This document shows, in pieces, positions 55,312-63,388 of a stretch of DNA of 64,000 bases. The number at the start of each line of letters is the position of its first letter. Positions within the stretch are counted from its first letter, which is position 1. A program made the translations under genes and the position numbers. The notes under the pieces are model-generated. The model made no database searches, was not told the DNA's origin, and was given only the letters and a program-made list of their open reading frames with translations. The stretch spans positions 124,001-188,000 of the forward strand of contig NZ_JACXXN010000002.1 of NCBI RefSeq assembly GCF_014904695.1, in the 5' to 3' direction. The stretch comes from Nostoc sp. MG11. GTDB lineage: Bacteria > Cyanobacteriota > Cyanobacteriia > Cyanobacteriales > Nostocaceae.

Positions 55312-56173
55312 TTTCTCCGAAGAAAGTCAACAATTGTTGAGTCAAATCATCTGGGCATTCCGAAGCCAACCAATGACCACAACGCGGCATTGCGCCGCCG
55401 CGTACGTCTTCCGCAACCATTCGTAAAGATTTAAGCGGCAAATCTCGCATAACCTTTTCGCTTCCTAGAGCGAGAATCGGCATTTTGAGTTTTTCCTTAA
55501 AGTCTCGTTGAAATTGTTCGGCATCTTTCGGCATTGCGCGGTAATATTCAAAAGCCGCGTGCATTGCACCGGGCGCAGAATAAGCGCGAACGTACTGGCT
55601 AATCTCTTCTTCGGCAATCGGATCTTTGCTGTAAGCGAAATTTCTGAAAAAATAATTCAAGTATTCACGCTCTTTGCCGATAACAAGCTGTTCGGGCAAA
55701 TCCGGTGTCATATGAAAACCCATATGCCAGTAATTGCCTGTTTCTCCGGTCGTGTCGGCATAGAAACCAGGAATTGCAGTCTCCAACATAACCAACCGAC
55801 GAATTTCTTGAGGATACTGCACGGCGTAAGCATAAGCTGATGCGCCTGCAATGTCGTGAGCAACAAGATTGATTTGTTGGAAGCCAAGTTTTTGAACCAA
55901 TTGATGAATGTCTTCACCAACGCTTTGCGCTTCGTAATTTGGCGCGGGACGAGAAGACTCACCGAGACCACGCAGGTCTGGCGCAATTATCGTGTATTTT
56001 GCGGCAAGCGCGGGCATCACTTTGTGCCATTCATACCAAGTCTGCGGAAAACCGTGCAAAAGTACGACGGCTTCGCCTTTGCCGCCCATAACATAATGGA
56101 TGCGAACACCGTTGACTTCAGCCATCTGATGCTTAAATTGTTGATCAAAATTTGCCCCGTCGCTGTTTATCAT
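55286..56173 (-). CDS. Alpha/beta hydrolase (epoxide hydrolase/dehalogenase-like)
   Basis: This 295-residue hydrolase has the oxyanion motif LLHGFPQTWYEW near residue 40, DLRGLGESSRP near 66 and the nucleophile elbow VAHDIAGASAY, where Asp107 is the nucleophile. An Asp nucleophile points to epoxide hydrolase or haloalkanoate dehalogenase chemistry rather than an esterase. The base His is in PRCGHWLASECPDD. The last residues (EIAIPTSNP) are encoded by the duplicated NmrA tail read in a different frame, so the original C-terminus was replaced at a recombination junction. Confidence 0.88.
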   Translation of the reverse strand: MINSDGANFDQQFKHQMAEVNGVRIHYVMGGKGEAVVLLHGFPQTWYEWHKVMPALAAKYTIIAPDLRGLGESSRPAPNYEAQSVGEDIHQLVQKLGFQQINLVAHDIAGASAYAYAVQYPQEIRRLVMLETAIPGFYADTTGETGNYWHMGFHMTPDLPEQLVIGKEREYLNYFFRNFAYSKDPIAEEEISQYVRAYSAPGAMHAAFEYYRAMPKDAEQFQRDFKEKLKMPILALGSEKVMRDLPLKSLRMVAEDVRGGAMPRCGHWLASECPDDLTQQLLTFFGEIAIPTSNP

Positions 56174-56343
56174 TTGTATTGCTATTTATCATTTGTATTA
56201 TGTTTGCAGAATTCATCCTTTGCCGCTATCTATCAATGAGGCAGACTCGTTACCTGAAAAGCAACTGCACGAGAGCGATCGCTTTACCAAAGCTAAACTT
56301 AGATCGTCCGGTGTCAGGTAATTTAGCTCTACCTGGCTGTGGT

Positions 56344-57118
56344 TCACTGAATAACTACGCTCATACCGCCATCCGCCATCACGATCGAACCCACCATGAA
56401 GCTTGCCTTGTCTGATGCCAGAAAAGCGACAACCTCTGCGATTTCCTCTGGCTGGGCAGCACGCTTGATCAAAGCCACTTTGCCGTGTTCAGCGAGAAAC
56501 TCGCGGCCGTCCTCACGGAAGGTATTGAGCAGGTTAGTCACGACATCGCCTGCACCTACCGCGTTGACTCGGATGCCGTGTTCAATCGCTTCTAGCGCCA
56601 ACGTGCGCGTGATCTGTGCTAGCGCACCTTTTGCTGCGGCGTAAGCCGAAATGCCTGGGAAGGTCTGGTAGCAGGCATATGACCCAATGTTGACGATCGC
56701 ACCCGTTTGGTTCGGAATCATCGCCTTGAGCGCTTCCCGTGATTGCAAAAAGACACCTGTGGCAGTGATACCCATGATCGAATTCCAATCCTCAAGCGTC
56801 ATGTCGATCGCGTTCTTATACACAATGCGAGCGGCGTTGTTAACTGAGGATATCGAGCTTGCCAAAGCTTTCCGTTGCAATGTCAACGACTTCCTTGGCA
56901 GCCTGCTCTGTCGCTACGTCACCCACAAACGGAATGATCCGCCAATTGTCCTTGAAAACATCATTCACATCTGGGTTGATGTCCTCGACAACGACAAGCG
57001 CCCCACGACTTTCTAGCAGCTTGGTAATTGCTAAGCCAATGCCGCTAGCTGCTCCAGTGACGAGCGCAACTTTCCCCTCAAGCTCGCGCTGTATATTGTT
57101 TGATTCGTTGCTTTCCAT
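56344..57118 (-). pseudogene. SDR oxidoreductase broken by a single-base frameshift
   Basis: Two overlapping minus-strand frames together make one classical SDR. The first (57118 to 56840) has the cofactor motif VTGAASGIGLAI and ends at FGKLDILS. The second (to 56344) continues with NNAARIVY, the catalytic YAAAKGAL (Tyr-x-x-x-Lys) and the usual C-terminal ADGGMSV. At about 56845 one extra base separates LDIL from the expected VNNA. Removing it restores a full 257-residue enzyme. It is either a recent pseudogene or a sequencing error. Enzyme class is clear; substrate is not. Confidence 0.85.
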
Positions 57119-57267
57119 GATTGATTTGAATTATTTTAAACTACAGAAAATGCCGCCGAAGATTTCAATTCTCTGTTCACTCACTCATTGTCAGATCAGG
57201 GATTGAAGTTCCAAGAAGAGAGCTTTAACTTGAACAGCCAAGCTGATATCATCCGGTATCGGGTAAT

Positions 57268-57777
57268 TTAGCTTACGAAACTTTGTAAGAAATTAGTTTT
57301 AGCCGCAGGATATTTTTGAATGACTTGCTCAAGCGCTTGACTAACTTGTTCTTGATTGGGAAAAGACACTGTAGGAGGCAAAGTGCGCGCCTCTGCGGGC
57401 ACAGTCGTTGCCATAATCGTGTACTCAAACCCTGCTGGTACATAGGTATTGAGTAATCGCACCGTTTCAGAATCGATTTGAAAAGCGTGTTTTGTACCCC
57501 GTGGAATTGATACAAACGAGCCAGCAGTTGCTTTAATCGGCTGGTCTTCGACAAAGAAAGTGGCTTCGCCTTCCATAATGTAGAAGGTTTCATCTGCCGC
57601 CTCATGAATGTGATCTGGTGCTGCTGGCCCCTGCGGTATCAGTTCTTCTATGCAGGAATACTGTCCATCCGTATCTTCAGCAGTTGCCAGCATGATCCAG
57701 AGAATGCCCATACCCCAGTAAGCGCGACCTTCGGTACTATTGACTTGAAAAGCTTGTGGCTTGTTTTGTGCGGTCAT
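57268..57777 (-). CDS. Cupin-domain protein (quercetinase-like)
   Basis: The 169-residue protein has one cupin barrel with a complete metal site: His56 and His58 (PDHIHEAADE), Glu63 and His97 (PRGTKHAF). Such single-domain cupins bind Fe, Mn or Ni and include quercetin dioxygenase-like enzymes and small-molecule binders; the substrate is not predictable. It is the upstream-most structural gene of the minus-strand cluster, after the AraC regulator. Confidence 0.85.
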   Translation of the reverse strand: MTAQNKPQAFQVNSTEGRAYWGMGILWIMLATAEDTDGQYSCIEELIPQGPAAPDHIHEAADETFYIMEGEATFFVEDQPIKATAGSFVSIPRGTKHAFQIDSETVRLLNTYVPAGFEYTIMATTVPAEARTLPPTVSFPNQEQVSQALEQVIQKYPAAKTNFLQSFVS

Positions 57778-57952
57778 GTCTAAATCCTTTATTTGAATTG
57801 GTTATAACTAATGATCGTTGGCTAGCTCTCCCAATCGGGTTCAACTTGAGGTTGGTGCGAACCTAATCTATTGTTTAAAGAGTCCAATTCAGCCTTCGTC
57901 GCCATAGCTTGCGACCTTAATTTATAAAAACCCTATTGAAAGATTAATGAAT

Positions 57953-58801
57953 TTAAGCATCAAAATCTATCACGTTCTTGCTGTCTTGAATGTATTGCCT
58001 CGGAGTAACACAAACAAGCCGCTTGAAGTGTGAGCCAAAGTGACTTTGACTCGCAAATCCAGTTTCAGCCGCTACTTTATTGATAGACCACTCTTTTCTT
58101 AGCAGCCGTTTTGCCTGCAAAATTCGCACTTGAATTTGATAAGCGTGGGGTGGCATTCCAAAGTTTTTGCGAAAAGATCGATTGAGATGAAAGGGACTCA
58201 AGTTCGCAATCTGTGATAATTGTTCTAACGATATCTCTTGATCGTAATGGTCTTCTAGATATGCCCGAACGCGCTTGACGGGCTGACATTCTTCCCCTAA
58301 CCTTGCTTGGCAAGGCGGATTTTCCGCACAGCGCAAAATTAATTGTGCTAACAAATCCAGGATCAATGTTTGTTGTTCAAGCCCAGATATGGATTGTTCT
58401 AGGGCTTGATGAACTTGAACAATTTGTGTATTAAGTTCGCGGTCATGGACTAGAGGCATCGGAAAAGATGGCAGCGCTGTTTTGCGTCCTGCAATTTCTG
58501 TTGCAACTTGTTGAAGTAAATTTATACCTACCCGTAGCCCTCGAAAAGTGCAGTCTTGATCGCTCGTAGAATCAGCATAATGTGCTTCTCCGGGTTGTGT
58601 CACCACTAAGGTATCTGATGGAACGCTATACATCGTGCCTCGGTAGTTAAACCGCCAGCCGTCACCTTGCCTAATGCTGAGTTCCAGTTCTTCGTGAAAA
58701 TGGCGGGGCAATGAATAGCGTTTAGAAACACCATACACCAACTCGATCGATTGCAGGTAATGAGATCGCCAGATTATAGGGCGTGACTGATTTGCTTTCA
58801 T
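57953..58801 (-). CDS. AraC family transcriptional regulator
   Basis: The 282-residue regulator has an N-terminal cupin-like sensing domain (YSLPRHFHEELELSIRQGDG, PGEAHYADS) and a C-terminal double helix-turn-helix (ISLEQLSQIANLSPFHLNRS, INKVAAETGFASQSHFGSHF, TPRQYIQ). It lies at the head of the cluster of cupin, SDR, hydrolase and NmrA genes on the same strand and is the likely activator of that cluster in response to a small molecule. The gap to the cupin gene is 175 bases, room for a target promoter. Confidence 0.92.
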   Translation of the reverse strand: MKANQSRPIIWRSHYLQSIELVYGVSKRYSLPRHFHEELELSIRQGDGWRFNYRGTMYSVPSDTLVVTQPGEAHYADSTSDQDCTFRGLRVGINLLQQVATEIAGRKTALPSFPMPLVHDRELNTQIVQVHQALEQSISGLEQQTLILDLLAQLILRCAENPPCQARLGEECQPVKRVRAYLEDHYDQEISLEQLSQIANLSPFHLNRSFRKNFGMPPHAYQIQVRILQAKRLLRKEWSINKVAAETGFASQSHFGSHFKRLVCVTPRQYIQDSKNVIDFDA

Positions 58802-58951
58802 TAAAGAAATTGAGGTATTTTAGGTGTTGATACAAACTGGTATTTTGGTCACAAAAAAGGTAGGATTCCTAAAAAGAAAGCAGGGAATACCTACCATTAA
58901 TAACAAAAATCTATATTCAAGCCTTGATTTAACCAAATCCTTGAACGATTT

Positions 58952-59376
58952 TCAAGACCTGGTTTCAAATAATTTTTTATCTGTCAGCAAACAAGTTATT
59001 TGATGAGCTTGGTTTAGTTTTAATTGCTTGTCACGATAGATATCTAAGTTAATGGTTCGCGGTTGCAACTGTGCAAGTTTTTCTAATAGCCGCGTCAGTG
59101 CTATATCTGAGAGCGATCTTTTTACTTGTTGCTGTTCTGGAAGCTTCAATCATCTTCGGTGACAGTGACTATCAACAGGCGCGAATCTTGTTTTTCCTGG
59201 GGACGCGATCGCATTAATTGGTCAAAAGCCTGCAACTCCCATGTCTGCAATCCTCCTTTTTGTTTCCTAGGTGAAAGTGTAGCCAAGGCTGAAACAAGAT
59301 TATGGAAACCAGTGTCTTCCTTCGTTGTAGAACTGAAGCCGTCCAAAGCCAAGAAATTGACCGTGAGATTTCTCAC
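58952..59376 (-). pseudogene. CHASE2-domain relic (frameshifted and truncated)
   Basis: Two minus-strand frames give consecutive pieces of a CHASE2 sensor domain: WELQAFDQLMRSRPQEKQDS and RLLIVTVTEDD, then KLPEQQQVKRSLSDIALTRL and LQPRTINLDIYRDK. One T deleted near 59149 explains the break (expected TEDDLKLPEQ). The reading stops at about residue 65 of the second piece, where an intact protein would continue for hundreds of residues. It overlaps the end of the DUF2808 gene. Confidence 0.75.
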
Positions 59377-59860
59377 CTACAGGGAACGCAGTGACGCCCA
59401 ATAGATAAACACCGGAAAAGCTGGGATTCTTTAACGGGCGTAGAGCAATTGTGATTGTTTTTCCTGGAGTCACAGGCGGATTAAAGTTTACTGAAACAGT
59501 GCGTGTTTCACGCTCTCTTGTCACCGAGCCTAGTGTTAATTGCGCTCCTTTGCGATCGCCTGTTCCCACAAATGCGCGGGTATCATCGAGATCATAGCGG
59601 ATATTTTCTACTCCCTCTCGTTGGGTAATTGTTACCCTCTGGAGGGGTTCGCCGGCATTTTCCGGCACGTTAATAGTAAAATAGTAAGTCCCTCCCCAGA
59701 CATTTACACCTTTATATGTAGTCACTACATTAACCAGGTTTGGCGGTTGAACAAAGTAGACTGTGCCATCTCTAAGCTGCACTGCTTGAGTAACCTGAGT
59801 TGCAACTCCCCAAATACTTAGCGCTAACGAGAGTGTTTTCCCAAATGTTATAACGCGCAT
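59300..59860 (-). CDS. DUF2808 exported protein
   Basis: This 186-residue protein has an N-terminal signal peptide (MRVITFGKTLSLALSIWGVA, cleavage near AVQ) and a DUF2808-type beta-rich domain (TYYFTINVPENAGEPLQRVT, PVTPGKTITIALRPLKNPSF, GVYLLGVTAFP). The family is common and often multicopy in cyanobacteria, presumably in the envelope; function is unknown. The C-terminus overlaps the CHASE2 relic. Confidence 0.85.
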   Translation of the reverse strand: MRVITFGKTLSLALSIWGVATQVTQAVQLRDGTVYFVQPPNLVNVVTTYKGVNVWGGTYYFTINVPENAGEPLQRVTITQREGVENIRYDLDDTRAFVGTGDRKGAQLTLGSVTRERETRTVSVNFNPPVTPGKTITIALRPLKNPSFSGVYLLGVTAFPVGEKSHGQFLGFGRLQFYNEGRHWFP

Positions 59861-59887
59861 GGTCGGATATTGAATAAAAAAATGTGT

Positions 59888-60325
59888 TTATTCTAATTCC
59901 AGTTCTTTAGGAATCAATGACTTTGGAATTATAGAAGCTTGTTGTTCTCGATTTGAAGGTTTTGTATACCACCAAGCCCAAGCAATTAAAACTGCTTGTA
60001 AGGGAAGTCTGATCACATGAACCCAAGGTGAATTTGGTATATGATCAACTTTAATAAGATTAACTGCCATGTTGATATTCGCAGGATAAACAGCAATAAA
60101 CAGAGCAATCAGTCCCCAAGCCGCTGCTTGACTTACAGGCGGGACTAATAATCCAATACCACCTAAAATTTCATAAAAGCCACTGAGATAGACTAATCCT
60201 AAAGGGTAGGGAAGTTGTGAAGGAACGATTCTGACATATTGGTCTGGTACAATAAAATGTGTCACTCCAACTACAATGATCGACATCGCAAGGATAACGC
60301 GTAAAAGTTCCTTATATTTACTCAT
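59888..60325 (-). CDS. DoxX-like membrane protein
   Basis: The 145-residue protein has four membrane helices in the DoxX/MauE pattern (VILAMSIIVVGVTHFIVPD, GLVYLSGFYEILGGIGLLVP, AWGLIALFIAVYPANINMAV, PLQAVLIAWAWWY). DoxX family proteins are inner-membrane subunits linked to quinone or thiol redox and oxidative-stress responses, but many have no known role. It lies 27 bases upstream of the DUF2808 gene on the same strand and may be co-transcribed. Confidence 0.88.
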   Translation of the reverse strand: MSKYKELLRVILAMSIIVVGVTHFIVPDQYVRIVPSQLPYPLGLVYLSGFYEILGGIGLLVPPVSQAAAWGLIALFIAVYPANINMAVNLIKVDHIPNSPWVHVIRLPLQAVLIAWAWWYTKPSNREQQASIIPKSLIPKELELE

Positions 60326-60447
60326 GAGTTTTGCTTGATTCTATACTTATCTAGTTTGATTGACTAATTTCAATCTGACTTCGACCGATAGTAAGAAAAT
60401 TGGCAAGCATTTTCCAAAATACCACTTAAGATTTTCAAGTATTTTAG

Positions 60448-60666
60448 TTAGTCACAATCTACTTTTTTAAGCGCATCAGGTTTGTGAGCGGCTTGTTTTC
60501 CTGTGTTATCACTTTCGACTAAGTATTCTGGGTTATCTTCCGACGCTGCAACGTGGTGTCCTTTAATATCTGTGGGAGATGTCAGCTTTTTTACTACTTT
60601 GCCAGTTGTTTTGCCTTGTGCAGTGTTCCATTCAACTTTGTCGCCTTTTTTGAATTGCTCAGTCAC
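60448..60666 (-). CDS. DUF2945 (HVA/Tudor-like) small protein
   Basis: The 72-residue protein matches the DUF2945 or hypervirulence-associated Tudor-like family: FKKGDKVEWNTAQGKTTGKV near the N-terminus, DIKGHHVAASEDNPEYLVES in the middle and AAHKPDALKKV at the end. These small beta-barrel proteins are widespread and of unknown function. It is monocistronic by spacing. Confidence 0.9.
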   Translation of the reverse strand: MTEQFKKGDKVEWNTAQGKTTGKVVKKLTSPTDIKGHHVAASEDNPEYLVESDNTGKQAAHKPDALKKVDCD

Positions 60667-60926
60667 GATTGTTTCCTATTTGATGTTGTATGTCTTTTCA
60701 AGTCACTAAACCAGCTCTGTTAGCGTAGCCTGTAATGAGTATCAAGTCCTAAGTAGAAACCACTTAACTCATTTAGTACTCAGCATTAATGAAATTATGG
60801 TTGCAGTTTCAAAAATGGCCATCGTTCTGGTGATAGAGAAAACACCCTTTATTTGCTGATAAATTCTAGCCTTGAAGAAGTCTGCTGGCGGTAATTATCA
60901 AAGTACAATGATTTCTATATACAGGT

Positions 60927-60954
60927 GTAGAGACGTTACATGTAACGTCTCTAT
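60927..60954. repeat. Palindromic GTAGAGACGTT element, intergenic copy
   Basis: GTAGAGACGTTACA followed by its reverse complement with one terminal mismatch; the same 28-bp sequence as the two copies inside hpnB. Confidence 0.9.
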
Positions 60955-61033
60955 AGGGTTTTGGATTTTATTTATGTATTTCATGTACCTGAAATTTGCT
61001 GTAAATACAGGCTAATTTTTTTTGCAAAAAAGC

Positions 61034-61064
61034 TTGACTTAGAGTCCACTCTAAGTTTTATGGT
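61034..61064 (+). promoter_or_regulatory. MerR-type operator-promoter
   Basis: A perfect 8-bp dyad, CTTAGAGT at 61038-61045 and ACTCTAAG at 61048-61055, lies between a -35 TTGACT (61034-61039) and a -10-like TATGGT (61059-61064). The spacer is 19 bp, the long spacing that marks MerR-regulated promoters. It immediately precedes a MerR fragment. Confidence 0.7.
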
Positions 61065-61083
61065 GGTTTGGATATTGCCCAAA

Positions 61084-61180
61084 TTAAGTACGCGACTACG
61101 GACGACTGGAATGCCAATTCGTCAAATGCAACAATTTGCTGATTTGTATCACCAGAAGCCTGAAGCGATCGCTACGCTGA
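61084..61180 (+). pseudogene. MerR regulator fragment
   Basis: A short reading of LSTRLRTTGMPIRQMQQFAD then LYHQK matches the helical region after the wing of MerR regulators. The DNA-binding N-terminus and the rest of the effector region are missing; the frame then runs into unrelated sequence. It lies just downstream of the MerR-type operator and is joined to an ATP-grasp ligase relic. Confidence 0.6.
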
Positions 61181-61793
61181 CCGCTATCTCACTTGGTGGT
61201 ACGGTTCAGATCGAGTTTTACAAGCAAAAGGAGCAAGTAATATTGATTTAATTGCTTACCAAGGCGTCCCCGATATCCGAGTAATTGTCTATCGTGGCGT
61301 CCCAGCAATGGCAATTTTGCGTCTCCCAACACAGGCTTCTGATGGTAAAGCAAATTTACACAGAGGTGGCGTGGGTGTAGGTATTGACCTTTCGACTGGT
61401 ATGACGCTGAGTGGTATCCAGCGCAACCGCTATATTGACAATCATCCTGAAACGGGGTACTCGTTGTGCGATCGCCAAATTCCTCACTGGCAAACTATTT
61501 TGGAGATGGCTGCTAAATTAGGTGATAAAACGGAGTCTGGCTATCTCGGCGTTGACATTGTTCTTGATCGATAAAAAGGGCCGCTGTTGCTGGAAATCAA
61601 TGCTCGTCCTGGACTTTCAATCCAAATTGCCAATCGAGAGGGGCTGATTCCCCGACTAGAAGCAATTGATGATGTCTTGCCAAAACTCTTGGGAATTGAT
61701 GAAAAGATTGCGTTTGTACAAGAAGCCTTTGCAGTAAAAATGCCTTTACAGGGCAGCGTGAAGCTAGCTGACACCAATGGCAAAGTCTACTAA
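61180..61793 (+). pseudogene. Alpha-L-glutamate ligase-like ATP-grasp relic
   Basis: The plus strand encodes the C-terminal half of a RimK-related ATP-grasp ligase: GVPDIRVIVYRGVPAMAILR, LPTQASDGKANLHRGGVGVG, then LGVDIVLDR, an in-frame TAA at 61572-61574, and GPLLLEINARPGLSIQIANR. The N-terminal part is absent (replaced by the MerR fragment) and the stop splits the metal-binding domain, so this is a pseudogene. The intact family attaches glutamate-like residues and usually sits with a transglutaminase-like or UUP1 partner, not seen here. Confidence 0.8.
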
Positions 61794-61893
61794 AATCTGT
61801 ATCATTACTGGTTTGTAAGTTGAAAATTATTTTTACCAGTGGTGATGCGTAGGCGAAGCCCGTCGTAGACATCGCTGATGAAATCAAAAACAG

Positions 61894-63168
61894 ATGAAAA
61901 TATTTCGACTCCCTTATTTAAACCGCTTAGCTGGAGCAATTTTTCTAAGTGTATCAATTTTACTCCTGCTGTGGTTGAGTTCACCACTACTACCAACGCT
62001 AGCAAAACCGGAAACTCAAGTGTTTCAGCAAGTTTGGCAAACCGTAAATGACAACTTTTACGACCCCAAGTTGAATGGAGTAGACTGGAAAGCCATCGGC
62101 GAAAAGTATAAACCTCAAGCAGAACAAGCCAAGTCTAAAGAAGAGTTTGCAACTGTGATCAATCAGATGCTCTCTGAATTGCGGACTTCTCACACTCGCT
62201 TCTACACTCAGGATGAACCAGCCTACTATCAACTTTTGGGGATTTTTTTGCCCAACAATCTAGAGTTACAGAAGCAGTTAAAAAAGTTTTTTCCCAAAGG
62301 CAAAATTGAATATAGTGGCATTGGCATATTCACCAAAAACATCAATGGCAAGACCTTTGTCAGTGCTATCTTAGATGGAAGTCCAGCAGCTAAAGCTGAT
62401 TTAAAGGTGGGCGACCAACTCTTGAGTGTAGATGGTAAACCCTATCAGCCGATACAATCTTTTGCTAGTAAAGCGGACCAAAAAGTCAAGCTGTTGATTC
62501 AGCGCACGCCCAATGCTAGTAATCAGCAAGAAATTGCGATCGCTCCAAAGATACTCGACGCCACTACAATGTTTCTGGACGCTCAAGAAGCCAGTACCCA
62601 GTTAATTGAACAAGAAGGTAAGAAAATAGGCTATGTTCATATCTGGTCTTATGCAGGTGAGCAATACCAGCAGCAACTTGAGACAAATTTGATCTATGGT
62701 CGTCTCAAGAACGCAGATGGGTTAATTTTAGATTTGAGAGAGGGATGGGGTGGTGCGTCTCCCAGTTATCTCAATATCTACACTGCTGAAGGCCCAAGCT
62801 TGACTAGTATTCCACGCAATGGCAGGCAAAATACCTATAACTTTCAATGGAAAAAGCCAGTGGTCATGGTAGTGAATGAGGGTAGCCGGAGTGGTAAGGA
62901 AATACTAGCGTTTGGCTTTCAGCAAAATAAAATTGGGCCAGTAATTGGCTCTAAAACTCCAGGAGCAGTCGTTGCTGGTAGTCCTTTTCTAATGCAAGAT
63001 GGCAGCGTCCTTTACCTAGCAGTTGCAGATGTGTTTCTCAACGGCAATCAAAGGTTGGAAGGTAAAGGTATCACACCGGATCTTAGCGTTCCATTCTCCT
63101 TAGAATACGCAAGAGGAGCAGACCCTCAAAAACAACGGGCTATAGAGACTGTGGTAAAGGCACTCTAG
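61894..63168 (+). CDS. S41 family C-terminal-processing-type peptidase
   Basis: The 424-residue protein has an N-terminal signal anchor (LAGAIFLSVSILLLLWLSS), an S41 N-terminal helical segment (QVWQTVNDNFYDPKLNGVDW), a PDZ domain (SPAAKADLKVGDQLLSVDGK) and the tail-specific protease core (ADGLILDLREGWGG, VVMVVNEGSRSGKEILAFGF). The Ser in GSRSGKE is the probable nucleophile, though the surrounding motif departs from the CtpA consensus. It is likely a periplasmic or lumenal protease; CtpA itself matures photosystem II D1, and this looks like a side branch rather than CtpA. Confidence 0.88.
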   Translation: MKIFRLPYLNRLAGAIFLSVSILLLLWLSSPLLPTLAKPETQVFQQVWQTVNDNFYDPKLNGVDWKAIGEKYKPQAEQAKSKEEFATVINQMLSELRTSHTRFYTQDEPAYYQLLGIFLPNNLELQKQLKKFFPKGKIEYSGIGIFTKNINGKTFVSAILDGSPAAKADLKVGDQLLSVDGKPYQPIQSFASKADQKVKLLIQRTPNASNQQEIAIAPKILDATTMFLDAQEASTQLIEQEGKKIGYVHIWSYAGEQYQQQLETNLIYGRLKNADGLILDLREGWGGASPSYLNIYTAEGPSLTSIPRNGRQNTYNFQWKKPVVMVVNEGSRSGKEILAFGFQQNKIGPVIGSKTPGAVVAGSPFLMQDGSVLYLAVADVFLNGNQRLEGKGITPDLSVPFSLEYARGADPQKQRAIETVVKAL

Positions 63169-63388
63169 TTCTATAGTTATTGGATAATTTTACCAGGCGA
63201 TCGCTAGCTTCTGATTTAAACAGAAAACTGCTACAACGTCTACGCCACTAAAAATCAAAGCCAATTACCAATCTTGACTGGAGCTTTAACTCCATCTGGC
63301 TCTTTGTAACATTATTTCATAAAAGCTTAATTAAAATTCAAGTAATTTAAGTGTGATAGCTAACACTACCTGATTTTTGCTTAAAATA
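63169..63388. other. Short intergenic region
   Basis: I see no gene or structured element beyond one HIP1-like site; it should hold the promoter of the metallopeptidase. Confidence 0.4.
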
